The translations under genes and the position numbers were made by a program. Under the pieces are notes generated by a model. That model was not told the DNA's origin and made no database searches. It saw nothing but the letters and a program-made list of their open reading frames with translations. Of a stretch of DNA of 50,814 nt, positions 41,200 through 49,560 are shown piece after piece (position 1 is the first letter of the stretch; each line of letters starts with the position of its first letter). This DNA comes from Clostridiales bacterium UBA1758 (GTDB taxonomy: Bacteria > Bacillota > Clostridia > Oscillospirales > UBA1758), in assembly GCA_002315595.1 (NCBI GenBank), contig DCHG01000030.1:1-50814 (forward strand), read 5' to 3'.

Positions 41200-41985
41200 A
41201 TGAAGATTTATATTTTTGCGGATATTGAGGGGATTTCCGGCGTATATACGCGGGAGCAGGTCTTGCCGAATGAAACGCGTTTTTCGGAGGGAAGATCATA
41301 TATGACCGCCGATGTCAATGCCTGTGCCGCGGGATGTAAGGCGGCGGGTGCGGATGAAGTCGTCGTCCGTGACGGTCACGGCGGCAGTTACTCGCTTATT
41401 TGGGATCGTTTGACCGACGATGTCGACCGTGTGATCTGCGGATGCTATCGTGACGGAAGATTTGCGGAATTCGACGATGCCGACGGAATTATTCTGCTCG
41501 GCTATCACGCGATGGCGGGAACGGATCACGCCACCCTCGAACACACCTTTTCCTCTGTTGGGGTACAGAATTATTGGGTGAACGGGGAACTTGCGGGCGA
41601 GGTCGCCGTCGACGCGTATATCGCGGGAGATCACGGCGTTCCCGTCATCATGGTTTCGGGCGATGATCAGGTCTGCGCCGAGGCAAAGTCGCTTTTGCCG
41701 TGGATCGAAACGGCGGAGGTCAAACGCGGACTGTCCTCGTTTGCCGCGTCGCTTCTTCCGCCGCAACGCGCGCATGTGTTGATTTTCGATACGGCGAAGG
41801 CGGCGGTGGAAAACATTCAAAAAATGAAGATTGCCGAATATTCGAAACCTGTCACACTTCGAACGGAATACACCGAACGCCATAATCTGCCGAATCCGTT
41901 TGCAAATCCGTGGGCAAAAAAGATCGACGGACGCACCTTTGAGGTCACGGCGGATACAATGGAGGAAGCACTTTTCCGCTGCTGA
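41200..41985 (+). CDS. M55-family D-aminopeptidase (DppA-like)
   Basis: A 261-residue zinc peptidase of the DppA family: MKIYIFADIEGISGV gives the first metal ligands, VVVRDGHGGSYSL near residue 55 and GYHAMAGTDHATLEHTF near residue 106 give others. Relatives in Bacillus cleave D-Ala-D-Ala and related D-peptides released from the wall. It starts 103 bases after murE, in the same direction, so recycling of wall D-amino acids is plausible. It is slightly shorter than DppA (about 274 residues). The ATG follows a GAGGTG site. Confidence 0.92.
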   Translation: MKIYIFADIEGISGVYTREQVLPNETRFSEGRSYMTADVNACAAGCKAAGADEVVVRDGHGGSYSLIWDRLTDDVDRVICGCYRDGRFAEFDDADGIILLGYHAMAGTDHATLEHTFSSVGVQNYWVNGELAGEVAVDAYIAGDHGVPVIMVSGDDQVCAEAKSLLPWIETAEVKRGLSSFAASLLPPQRAHVLIFDTAKAAVENIQKMKIAEYSKPVTLRTEYTERHNLPNPFANPWAKKIDGRTFEVTADTMEEALFRC

Positions 41986-42037
41986 TCGCAATTTTGCGGC
42001 AAAAACCTCATTTTTTCCGCAAACGGTGCGGAATGAC

Positions 42038-42066
42038 TTGCAAAATGAAAATGAAAGTGATATACT
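42038..42066 (+). promoter_or_regulatory. Sigma-A promoter of pfp
   Basis: TTGCAA (42038-42043), 17 bases, TATACT (42061-42066). The leader is about 28 bases. Confidence 0.85.
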
Positions 42067-42100
42067 TACAACAAAAATAAATTGAAAAGGAATGACAAAA

Positions 42101-43336
42101 ATGTCCAAACTTATCGGATCCTGCATTATCGGCCAGTCCGGCGGCCCGACCTCGGTCATCAACGCTTCCGCCTACGGCGCAATTCGCACCGCCCTCGATA
42201 ACGAGTGCATCACCAAGGTTTACGGTGCCGCGAACGGCATCAAGGGTGTCCTCAACGATAAACTCTATATTATGGATGAAGAAGACGCGAAGGAACTTGA
42301 ACTGCTCAAGTACACTCCTTCTTCCGCCCTCGGTTCCTGCCGTTACAAAATCGCCGACCCGGATGTTGACGATACCGACTACAAGCGCATTCTTGAAATC
42401 TTCAAGAAGTACGATGTCCGCTATTTCTTCTACAATGGCGGCAACGACTCTATGGATACCTGCAACAAGATCTCCAAATATATGTCCCGTGTCGGCTATG
42501 AATGCCGTGTCATGGGTATTCCGAAGACCATTGATAACGACCTTTACGGCACCGATCACTGCCCGGGCTTCTCTTCTGCGGCAAAATACATCGCCACTTC
42601 CATCATGGAAGTTTACCACGATGCCCGCGTCTACGATACCGGTATGATCACCATCATTGAGTGCATGGGACGCCATGCGGGCTGGCTCACCGCCGCCGCG
42701 GGACTTGCCACTTACGCCGGTGAAGGCCCGGATCTCATCTACCTGCCGGAAGTTGACTTCGACATGGATAAGTTCATCGAAGATGTTACCGCGATTTATA
42801 AGCGTGAGGGCAAGGCTATTGTCGCCGTGTCCGAAGGCATCCATTACGCCGACGGCAGTTTCGTTTCCGAAGCCAAGACCGCCGCGACTGACGGTTTCGG
42901 CCATGCTCAACTCGGTGGTCTTGCCGCGATGCTTGCCAATATCGTCAAAGAAAAGACCGGTGCGAAGGTTCGTGGCATCGAACTTTCCCTGCTCCAGCGT
43001 TGCGCTGCCCACTGCGCTTCCGGTAACGACATTGCCGAATCCTTTGCCGCGGGTAAAGCCGCCGTCGAAAACGCCGTCGCCGGTGTCACCGACAAGATGG
43101 TCGGATTTGCCTGCAACCGTGAAAACGGCTATAAGTGCGAAACCAAACTCTTCGACCTCTCCGATGTTGCCAACACCGAAAAGAAGGTTCCGCGTGAGTG
43201 GATCAACAAGAAAGGCAACGGCATTGAACAGGGCTTTATTGACTACGCCCTCCCGCTGATTCAGGGCGAAACCGGCCTGCCGAAAGAAAACGGTCTGCCG
43301 AGATTTGCCAGACTGAAAAAGGTCGTCGCCAAGTAA
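42101..43336 (+). CDS. pfp: Phosphofructokinase, pyrophosphate-dependent type
   Basis: A 411-residue PFK-A-family enzyme that phosphorylates fructose-6-phosphate. Two positions decide the donor: GGNDS near residue 113 (Asp where ATP enzymes have Gly) and PKTIDND near residue 141 (Lys where ATP enzymes have Gly). Both are the known marks of PPi-dependent enzymes, so this step is probably reversible. Codons end in C far more than in most neighbours, as in strongly expressed genes. The ATG at 42101 has AAAAGG about 10 bases ahead; the ATG at 42092 nearly touches that site. Confidence 0.93.
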   Translation: MSKLIGSCIIGQSGGPTSVINASAYGAIRTALDNECITKVYGAANGIKGVLNDKLYIMDEEDAKELELLKYTPSSALGSCRYKIADPDVDDTDYKRILEIFKKYDVRYFFYNGGNDSMDTCNKISKYMSRVGYECRVMGIPKTIDNDLYGTDHCPGFSSAAKYIATSIMEVYHDARVYDTGMITIIECMGRHAGWLTAAAGLATYAGEGPDLIYLPEVDFDMDKFIEDVTAIYKREGKAIVAVSEGIHYADGSFVSEAKTAATDGFGHAQLGGLAAMLANIVKEKTGAKVRGIELSLLQRCAAHCASGNDIAESFAAGKAAVENAVAGVTDKMVGFACNRENGYKCETKLFDLSDVANTEKKVPREWINKKGNGIEQGFIDYALPLIQGETGLPKENGLPRFARLKKVVAK

Positions 43337-43357
43337 GTATACTCATCCGCTGATGAT

Positions 43358-43417
43358 TCCCCCTGCCGTGTGGCTCCGAATATTCGTTACTTCGGGTCGG
43401 ATGGCAGGGGGATTTTG
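43358..43417 (+). terminator. Terminator of pfp
   Basis: TCCCCCTGCC (43358-43367) pairs perfectly with GGCAGGGGGA (43403-43412) and is followed by TTTT. The long loop contains ccgaat.attcg-like secondary pairing. Confidence 0.8.
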
Positions 43418-43431
43418 TAAAAAGAGGTAAA

Positions 43432-44454
43432 ATGATGGCTACTACGCGATCCGTTTTGAACGGTTGGATTGAAAAAGGGTATTGCGACAGTTATGCGGTC
43501 AGTATCCGGCATCACGACAAACGCGAGCGTCTGTTTTCAAACGGTGTTGACGGCGATACATATTTTGATATGGCAAGCGCGGGCAAGGTACTTGTCACAT
43601 CGACGCTTGTACTTCACGCCGTCGACGAAGGAAAACTAAAACTAACGGATACGATCGGAAAATTCTATCCGAATGCACCGGCGGATAAGCAAAATATCAC
43701 GGTCGAACAGATGCTGACGCACACCTCCGGCATCCTGCGCTATCCGCTTTCTTATTCGGACGCTCAAAAAGGTCACGATGCGCTGGCTGAATTCATTTTG
43801 AATACGCCGTTGGGCTTTGCACCCGGCTCGACCTATACCTATTCTTGCAACGGGTTTATTTTACTCGGATTTATCGTGGAAAAAATATACGGCAAAACGC
43901 TCAATCAGGTTCATGCAGAAAAGTTGCGGATTCCTTTGGGAATGACGCGGGCGGCTTTTTCTTTGCCGGAAGGTGAAAAAAACCGCGTGATCTCGCACAG
44001 ACGCGACGCCGATGGAAAATTCCCGGGCGACGATGAAAATCTGTATGAGATTCGCGAATGTGTCGGCAGTGGCGGACAGTTCTTCTCACTTTTCGATGTG
44101 GAAAAATTCGTGGATGCGGTCGTGGAAAGAAGCCCGATCCTGTACTCGAAGTCTTTGTTCGACCTTGCGGAACGGGATTATACGCCCGATTTTTCCGAAG
44201 GAAGGGGACTGGGCTATTTTTACATTGATCGCCGCTTTGTACAGGACGAATCGTTACTGTCTACGGGCAGTTTCGGTCATATCGGGGCGACGGGAACGGG
44301 GTTTTTCATCGACAGAAAGCACGATTTGTCGATCATTTACCTGACCAATCTTCGCCGTGGCATCACATTGAATTATCATCTCGACTATGAACAGTATTCG
44401 AAAATGCGCTTTGACCTCCGAAAAGAATTATTTGAAACGCTTCCGAAAGATTAA
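43432..44454 (+). CDS. Serine hydrolase, beta-lactamase/penicillin-binding (class C) fold
   Basis: A 340-residue protein with the three class C elements: SxxK in MASAGKVLVTS near residue 46, the Tyr motif in YTYSCNGFILLG near residue 137, and HxG in FGHIGATGTGFF near residue 280. TLVLHAVDEGKLKLTDTIGKF and MLTHTSGI are also typical. Such enzymes include esterases, D-aminopeptidases and carboxypeptidases; true beta-lactamase activity is not implied. There is no signal peptide, so it acts in the cytoplasm. Two ATGs (43432 and 43435) compete after AGAGG; the second has the better spacing. Confidence 0.9.
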   Translation: MMATTRSVLNGWIEKGYCDSYAVSIRHHDKRERLFSNGVDGDTYFDMASAGKVLVTSTLVLHAVDEGKLKLTDTIGKFYPNAPADKQNITVEQMLTHTSGILRYPLSYSDAQKGHDALAEFILNTPLGFAPGSTYTYSCNGFILLGFIVEKIYGKTLNQVHAEKLRIPLGMTRAAFSLPEGEKNRVISHRRDADGKFPGDDENLYEIRECVGSGGQFFSLFDVEKFVDAVVERSPILYSKSLFDLAERDYTPDFSEGRGLGYFYIDRRFVQDESLLSTGSFGHIGATGTGFFIDRKHDLSIIYLTNLRRGITLNYHLDYEQYSKMRFDLRKELFETLPKD

Positions 44455-44460
44455 AAACAA

Positions 44461-44498
44461 AAATGCCCTGCTATCGTCATTTTGATAGCGGGGCATGG
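44461..44498. terminator. Shared terminator between convergent genes
   Basis: ATGCCCTGCTATC (44463-44475) pairs with GATAGCGGGGCAT (44484-44496) with one G-T pair. It lies in the 55 bases between the serine hydrolase and the M42 peptidase and can serve both. Confidence 0.78.
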
Positions 44499-44509
44499 CA
44501 TTTGCAAGG

Positions 44510-45544
44510 TTATTTCAAAAGATACGCAAGCAAAAGTTTGTAGGTGTTACGGATGCCGTCGATATGCGTGCGTTCATATCCGTGGCTGTTGAGCGTGCCG
44601 AAGCCGATGGCGGCATGGCGAATGTCGTAACCCGCCGCAACGGATGCGTCACCGTCGGTGCCGTAATGCGGCGTGAAAATATCCATCACATAATCGACAC
44701 CCGCCTTTTCAGCAATGTCATGAAGTTCATTCGTCAACTCCGCGTGGTACGGAAATCGCGTATCGGCGCAGAAGATCGTGACCTTGGTTTCGTCGGAATT
44801 TTGATCCGGCCCGGTCGGGGCAATGTCGATGGCGAGGTAATCTTTGACATCCTCGGGCATAAAGGTTGTGCCGTGACCGATTTCTTCATACATCGCAAAA
44901 TACGCGTATACCTTCCGCGAAAGCACGATACCGTTGTCCTTGATGTATTTCATAGCGGCAAGTTTGATGGCTACGGCGGCCTTATCGTCGATGAAACGGG
45001 ACTTGATATAACCGTTTTCCATGCGGAAACGCGGCTCGAGTGCGATGAAATCGCCGGTTTCGATACCGAGTGCACGGACAGCGTCGGCGGACTTCACCGG
45101 GGCGTCGATGACGACACAGACATTTTTGCGATAATCCGGGGCGGTATCACGAAGTTCCTCTTCGGTGACGTGAATGGAGTTCGGATTCCGGCAGATCGAG
45201 CCGGTGATGACTTTGCCTGAATGGGTGTAAATGCGAACATTTTCGGTCACGCAATAAAACGGATACAATCCACCGATCGGTGTAACATTCAGGGTTCCGT
45301 CGGCGTTGATATGGCGCACCATAAGACCGATGTCATCGACGTGCGCGGTGATGAGAAGTGCGTTGCCTTCACCGCCGAAGTCGGCGATCACACCGCCCTT
45401 GTGGGTTTCGGTATAGGAAAAGCCAAGTCGGTCGAGTTCGTCTTCGATATAGTTTTGAATTGCACGGAATTGCCCGGTGGTACTGTCGATATTGAGCAAA
45501 TTTTGAAGTTGCGCAAGGAAGTATTTTTCATCAAATTGAACCAT
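44510..45544 (-). CDS. M42-family metallo-aminopeptidase
   Basis: A 344-residue di-metal peptidase of the glutamyl aminopeptidase/endo-glucanase (YsdC/FrvX) family. Visible ligands and catalytic residues are in ITAHVDDIGLMVRH near residue 68, KSRFIDDKAAVAIKL near 183, YEEIGHGTTF near 217 and the later HYGTDGDASVAAGYD. The family forms large tetrahedral complexes that trim peptides in the cytoplasm. It has its own promoter and stands alone. The reported endoglucanase activity of a few relatives is not considered general. Confidence 0.93.
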   Translation of the reverse strand: MVQFDEKYFLAQLQNLLNIDSTTGQFRAIQNYIEDELDRLGFSYTETHKGGVIADFGGEGNALLITAHVDDIGLMVRHINADGTLNVTPIGGLYPFYCVTENVRIYTHSGKVITGSICRNPNSIHVTEEELRDTAPDYRKNVCVVIDAPVKSADAVRALGIETGDFIALEPRFRMENGYIKSRFIDDKAAVAIKLAAMKYIKDNGIVLSRKVYAYFAMYEEIGHGTTFMPEDVKDYLAIDIAPTGPDQNSDETKVTIFCADTRFPYHAELTNELHDIAEKAGVDYVMDIFTPHYGTDGDASVAAGYDIRHAAIGFGTLNSHGYERTHIDGIRNTYKLLLAYLLK

Positions 45545-45575
45545 TTTTCACCATTCCTTTATCAAGTTGAAAGGA

Positions 45576-45604
45576 TTATAACACAGAAAAACGGCGATTA
45601 CAAT
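45576..45604 (-). promoter_or_regulatory. Sigma-A promoter of the M42 peptidase gene
   Basis: On the minus strand TTGTAA (45604-45599), 17 bases, TATAAT (45581-45576). Confidence 0.82.
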
Positions 45605-45699
45605 CACACAAAAGAAAAACAAAAACCGTATTCGGAAGAAATTGCAGATTTTTCGTCGAAAGTTGCTATTTTTATTTGTCGAATTGGGATATAATTCAC

Positions 45700-45728
45700 T
45701 TGACAGAATGTCGAAAACATGAAAAAAT
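45700..45728 (+). promoter_or_regulatory. Possible promoter of the beta-propeller gene
   Basis: TTGACA (45700-45705) is followed after 17 bases by AAAAAT (45723-45728), a poor -10. A good TATAAT at 45690-45695 lacks a matching -35. Either could drive the gene at 45759. Confidence 0.4.
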
Positions 45729-45758
45729 AAAACTATATTATTATGAAAGAGGATCATT

Positions 45759-46742
45759 ATGCATTTTGAACCGTTAAGACCGCACCGTAGTTTCGGGGCC
45801 GCTGAAAAGTATGAATTCACCCATGGTGAACGATCTGTTTGCGTTTACGATATCGACTCGATGGATTTCGTCAAGGAAATCGAGGTCGGCACCTTCCCGG
45901 ACTGTCACGCGACATCCGTTGACGGGAAGTACCTCTATATCGCATGCTTTGAGGGCATTTATGTCATTTCCATCGAAAAACTCGCCGTCGAAAAGGTCAT
46001 CGACACCGGCCGCGTTTACGCGACCAATACACTTGCCGACGATGATACCCTGCTCGTCCACGACCTCTGCGGCGGTGTTCAACTCATCAAAAACATCACC
46101 GATATGGATAAGATTCATATCCACAGCCGTACACAGGTCATTCCGAACGGTCAGTTCCGTTGCGAGATCGGTGGCAAGGGTAATTTCATCGAAAACGGCA
46201 GATACTATCTTTGCAGTGGCTGGAAGCAGTCCAAAATGTACCTGTTCGACGTCAAAAACGACTTTACATTCGAAACCTTCATTGACGTCGATCCGCGCCT
46301 GATGGGCTCGGACGATCTCGTCATCAATGCCGACAAGACCAAGGCTTATACCGCATCCCATTGCGGCAATGAGATCAAGGCGCATGTTTCCGTCATCGAC
46401 ATTCCGGGCAAAAAGATTCTCGGCACCATTGAAACCGGCGTCGGCTCCTGCGGTCTGACCATGACCGGCGATGAAAGATACGTTGCCTGCTCCAATGACC
46501 AGGATGATTCGATTTCCGTCATTGACACGACCATCGACAAGGTCGTCAACACCCCCTGCGCAAGAGAGGGCTTTGATTCCCTCGGCATCACGGGATATAT
46601 TCAGGGAATTAGTGCCGGCACTGATGATTCGATCTTTGTTTATGGTTGTCAGGGCAACGGCGCGCTTGTCAGATTTTTTGATGTTGACCGTGCCAATAAG
46701 TATGTTATTTCGTGGAAGGGCGGAAAGTATTACTCCCGCTAA
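45759..46742 (+). CDS. Cytoplasmic YVTN-type beta-propeller protein
   Basis: A 327-residue protein made of repeated four-strand units of about 40 residues. Each has a phrase such as SVDGKYLYIACFEG, INADKTKAYTASHCG or TGDERYVACSND followed by VIDT or VISI. This is the YVTN/lactonase-like beta-propeller pattern, with about seven blades. There is no signal peptide or transmembrane segment, unlike many YVTN proteins. No catalytic residues of 6-phosphogluconolactonase were recognised. Codons are strongly C-ending, similar to pfp, which suggests high expression. It is followed 21 bases later by rarA. Function unknown. Confidence 0.8.
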   Translation: MHFEPLRPHRSFGAAEKYEFTHGERSVCVYDIDSMDFVKEIEVGTFPDCHATSVDGKYLYIACFEGIYVISIEKLAVEKVIDTGRVYATNTLADDDTLLVHDLCGGVQLIKNITDMDKIHIHSRTQVIPNGQFRCEIGGKGNFIENGRYYLCSGWKQSKMYLFDVKNDFTFETFIDVDPRLMGSDDLVINADKTKAYTASHCGNEIKAHVSVIDIPGKKILGTIETGVGSCGLTMTGDERYVACSNDQDDSISVIDTTIDKVVNTPCAREGFDSLGITGYIQGISAGTDDSIFVYGCQGNGALVRFFDVDRANKYVISWKGGKYYSR

Positions 46743-46763
46743 CGAACAGAAATCGAGGAAGAT

Positions 46764-48089
46764 ATGGATCAGCGTTCGATGTTTGAAACAAGTCTGTCCG
46801 AGCCCCTTGCGGCACGGTTGCGTCCGCGTACGCTCGACGAATATTTCGGGCAAAAGCATCTCGTCGGGGACGGAATGGTATTGCGCCGACTGATCGAAAG
46901 CGACCAGATCTCCTCAATGATCTTTTGGGGACCTCCGGGCGTGGGAAAGACTACGCTTGCACGCATCATCGCCAAGCACACAAAATGCGAATTTATTGAC
47001 TTTTCCGCGGTCACAAGCGGCATCAAGGAAATCCGTACCGTAATGAAGCAGGCGGAAGACAACCTTGTCTTCGGCGAGCGTACGATTCTGTTCGTCGATG
47101 AAATTCACCGCTTCAACAAGGCTCAACAGGATGCGTTTTTGCCCTTTGTCGAAAAAGGAAGCATTATTCTCATCGGGGCTACGACCGAAAATCCAAGTTT
47201 CGAAATCAACGGCGCACTTTTGTCCCGCTGTAAGGTCTTTGTACTTCACGCACTGGAAAAGGACGAACTTGTCGACCTGCTGATGCGTGCGATCAAAGAA
47301 GAGCGCGGATTTGGTAAAATGCGAGTCGATATTGATCCGAAACTCGTCGAAGCGATCGCGGTGTTTTCAAACGGAGATGCCCGTACGGCGTTGTCCACGC
47401 TTGAAATGGTCGTACTCAACGGTAAAATGGGCTCCGACGGCGGTGTGACCGTGACGGAAAAAACCGTGGAACAATGCACCTCAAAAAAATCCCTTCTCTA
47501 TGATAAAAACGGGGAAGAACACTATAACATCATTTCCGCACTGCATAAATCCATGCGCAATTCGGATCCGGACGCGTCGGTGTACTGGCTGGCGCGAATG
47601 TTGGAAGCGGGGGAGGATCCTTTGTATGTGGCAAGGCGTGTGACGCGGTTTGCCGCCGAGGACATCGGACTTGCCGATCCGCGTGCGCTTGAAATCGCCG
47701 TGGCGGCATATCAGGCTTGTCATTATATCGGAATGCCGGAATGTAGTGTGCATCTGACCGAAGCCGTTGTCTATATGGCGATGGCGCCGAAATCAAATGC
47801 ACTGTATATGGCGTACGAAACGGCGAAAAAAGACGCAATCGAACAGATCGCCGAACCCGTCCCGTTGGCGATTCGAAATGCGCCGACGAAGTTGATGGAC
47901 GAACTCGGCTACGGACGTGGATATCAGTATGCGCACAATACGGACGAAAAACTGACAAATATGCAGTGTATGCCGGATTCTTTGCTCGGTCGGGAATACT
48001 ACAAACCGACGGAACAGGGTGTGGAAAGCCGATTTGCCGAAAGATTGTCGCAGATCAAGACTTGGAAAAAGGAACATAACGGAAAATAG
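46764..48089 (+). CDS. rarA: Replication-associated recombination protein RarA/MgsA
   Basis: A 441-residue AAA+ ATPase related to clamp loaders. It begins LAARLRPRTLDEYFGQKHLVG, and has Walker A WGPPGVGKTTLARI near residue 53, Walker B ILFVDEIHRFNKAQQD near 112 and sensor I GATTENPSFEINGALLSRC near 138. The C-terminal tetramerisation region includes DPDASVYWLARMLEAGEDP and GYGRGYQYAHN. RarA works at stalled replication forks. It is co-oriented with the preceding propeller gene. The start ATG follows GAGG by 5 bases. Confidence 0.96.
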   Translation: MDQRSMFETSLSEPLAARLRPRTLDEYFGQKHLVGDGMVLRRLIESDQISSMIFWGPPGVGKTTLARIIAKHTKCEFIDFSAVTSGIKEIRTVMKQAEDNLVFGERTILFVDEIHRFNKAQQDAFLPFVEKGSIILIGATTENPSFEINGALLSRCKVFVLHALEKDELVDLLMRAIKEERGFGKMRVDIDPKLVEAIAVFSNGDARTALSTLEMVVLNGKMGSDGGVTVTEKTVEQCTSKKSLLYDKNGEEHYNIISALHKSMRNSDPDASVYWLARMLEAGEDPLYVARRVTRFAAEDIGLADPRALEIAVAAYQACHYIGMPECSVHLTEAVVYMAMAPKSNALYMAYETAKKDAIEQIAEPVPLAIRNAPTKLMDELGYGRGYQYAHNTDEKLTNMQCMPDSLLGREYYKPTEQGVESRFAERLSQIKTWKKEHNGK

Positions 48090-48092
48090 GGC

Positions 48093-48121
48093 TTGCCGAA
48101 AATCAAAAAAAGGCGTACAAT
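48093..48121 (+). promoter_or_regulatory. Sigma-A promoter of the SLH protein gene
   Basis: TTGCCG (48093-48098), 17 bases, TACAAT (48116-48121), just after the rarA stop. Confidence 0.65.
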
Positions 48122-48151
48122 ATCCTTATAATTTGAAAAGGAGAAATGACG

Positions 48152-49279
48152 ATGAAAAAAATATTGAGTTTTTTGCTGACGTTGGTCATCCTTGTGGGAT
48201 GTGTTTCGGCGTTTGCCGTGGCATTCCCGTTTACGGATGTCAAGCAGAAGGACTGGTTCTATTCGTATGTCAAGGCGGGATGGGAGCAGGGACTGGTTAA
48301 AGGAAAGACCGAGACCACCTTTGATCCGAACGGATCTGTTTCCGTCGCGGAAGCCATTACCTTCGGCGCGAGAATCGACAAAATCCTCGACGGAGAGGAA
48401 ACCGAATTTGCCGTGACAACCCCGTGGTATTCCGCATATGTCGATTATGCCATTGAGCAGGGAATCATCACCAAGGGACAGTTCGACAGTTATACCCGTA
48501 AAGCGACGAGGGCAGAATTTGCCGCGATCCTTGCACACGCGACGTTCGGAAGCGATTTTGAAATCAAAGCCGATGCCATGGTACCGGATGTCAAATTGAG
48601 CGATAAGTACGGCAACGAGATCTATGCACTGTATTCGGCGAAAATCGTTAAGGGCAGTGATGCCAAGGGTACATTCTATCCGAACAATACCATCAAGCGC
48701 AGTGAATGTGTTACGATCCTGACAAACATCACCGGCGGAAACTTTATGCACCAAAAATTCTCGTTTGATGTTGTCTCCGCTTATCGTGAAATGATCGAAA
48801 ACGGTAAGATCAGTGCGGCAATTTCGATGTATGATGAAAACCCGACTGAGTTTACCATCAAGACCGTTTATGACGCCAAGGCGAAATCTTTGACGCTCAC
48901 TGCCACGCCGTTTGCATTCTATCCTGCGGATACAGAATCGAATAAATCCGTTGTTGTCGTCTTCGGTGATAACGGACTCGAATACGACGGAACGATGGAT
49001 TCGACGGACGAAGCAAAGATCGAAGCCTTCCGTGAGGACTTCCCGCAGATGGAACAGTTTGCGATGGTCTATGCGTTCCTGCTTTCGTATAACGATGTCA
49101 AGACTGCAAAATTCGTCGAGTCGGTGGATTCCGAAGGTCGCAACTGGTATGATGCAACGATCAGCATGACGGACTTCGACGGACTGACCTACTCACTGTC
49201 GTTGATTACCAAAGACGGAGAGTTGCTCGGGGCTTCCATCGATTGCGGAAACTGTCACTTCGCCGTAAAGCCGCAGTAA
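48152..49279 (+). CDS. Secreted SLH-domain cell-surface protein
   Basis: A 375-residue exported protein. Residues 1-22 are a signal peptide (KKILSFLLTLVILVGCVSAFA). Three S-layer-homology repeats follow: about 26-70 (FTDVKQKDWFYSYVKAGWEQG), 85-130 (TPWYSAYVDYAIEQGII) and 140-190 (KYGNEIYALYSAKIV, with FYPNNTIKRSECVTIL). Residues 200-375 form an unrecognised domain rich in beta-strand-like phrases. SLH repeats bind pyruvylated wall polymer, the product of CsaB encoded at 10651-11742. The start is the ATG at 48152, 8 bases after AAGGAG. Confidence 0.92.
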   Translation: MKKILSFLLTLVILVGCVSAFAVAFPFTDVKQKDWFYSYVKAGWEQGLVKGKTETTFDPNGSVSVAEAITFGARIDKILDGEETEFAVTTPWYSAYVDYAIEQGIITKGQFDSYTRKATRAEFAAILAHATFGSDFEIKADAMVPDVKLSDKYGNEIYALYSAKIVKGSDAKGTFYPNNTIKRSECVTILTNITGGNFMHQKFSFDVVSAYREMIENGKISAAISMYDENPTEFTIKTVYDAKAKSLTLTATPFAFYPADTESNKSVVVVFGDNGLEYDGTMDSTDEAKIEAFREDFPQMEQFAMVYAFLLSYNDVKTAKFVESVDSEGRNWYDATISMTDFDGLTYSLSLITKDGELLGASIDCGNCHFAVKPQ

Positions 49280-49302
49280 AGATTTCATTAACTGAATCAT
49301 CC

Positions 49303-49330
49303 AAAGACACCCTTCGGGGTGTCTTTTTTT
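49303..49330 (+). terminator. Strong terminator of the SLH protein gene
   Basis: AAAGACACCC (49303-49312), a TTCG loop and GGGTGTCTTT (49317-49326), followed by TTTT. A textbook intrinsic terminator. Confidence 0.96.
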
Positions 49331-49373
49331 GTTCTTTTTTTCCGTCGAGTGGAGGTGGAGCCCACGAAAACAT

Positions 49374-49387
49374 CGAACGTATGTTTT
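49374..49387. promoter_or_regulatory. LexA (SOS)-like box upstream of mraZ
   Basis: CGAACGTATGTTTT matches 13 of 14 positions of the Gram-positive LexA box CGAACRNRYGTTYG. It lies in the gene-free gap between the SLH terminator and the mraZ promoter, 71 bases ahead of the -35 box. The rest of this 281-base gap is AT-rich and holds no likely gene. Confidence 0.4.
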
Positions 49388-49457
49388 ATGTTTTGAAAAA
49401 TATGTTTTTTTTCGGAAAAATACGGCATAAATTTCCAAAAAAATTTCAAAATTTCTC

Positions 49458-49486
49458 TTGCAATTTATGTCAACTCATTCTATAAT
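49458..49486 (+). promoter_or_regulatory. Sigma-A promoter of mraZ-rsmH
   Basis: TTGCAA (49458-49463), 17 bases, TATAAT (49481-49486). Transcription should start near 49493, at the first TGG of the MraZ repeats. Confidence 0.9.
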
Positions 49487-49493
49487 AATGTCA

Positions 49494-49543
49494 TGGTGGT
49501 GGCAAATGGAGCCGAATGGATTTAAATACCACCAAAATGGAGC
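49494..49543 (+). promoter_or_regulatory. Putative MraZ operator repeats
   Basis: TGG-centred repeats follow the promoter: TGGTGGTGG at 49494-49502, TGGAG at 49507, TGGAT at 49517 and TGGAG at 49538. The 10-base step between 49507 and 49517 matches the repeat spacing of known MraZ boxes (TGGGN repeats 10 bases apart). MraZ would repress its own promoter here. Confidence 0.6.
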
Positions 49544-49560
49544 GAAAGAGGTGACCGTCG

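Noticed and set aside
41296..42162. Long minus-strand frame opposite the M55 peptidase
   Set aside because: Antisense to a well-supported gene; no start signal or recognisable domain.
42008..43012. A 334-codon minus-strand frame opposite pfp
   Set aside because: Produced by the strong C-ending codon bias of pfp, which removes stops on the other strand.
45774..46859. A 361-codon minus-strand frame opposite the beta-propeller gene
   Set aside because: Same cause as at pfp; no ribosome-binding site and no family resemblance.
49243..49485. An 80-codon frame in the gap before mraZ, with a GGAGGTGGAG stretch upstream of an internal ATG
   Set aside because: The frame crosses a strong terminator and the mraZ promoter, and the protein is Phe/Lys low-complexity.
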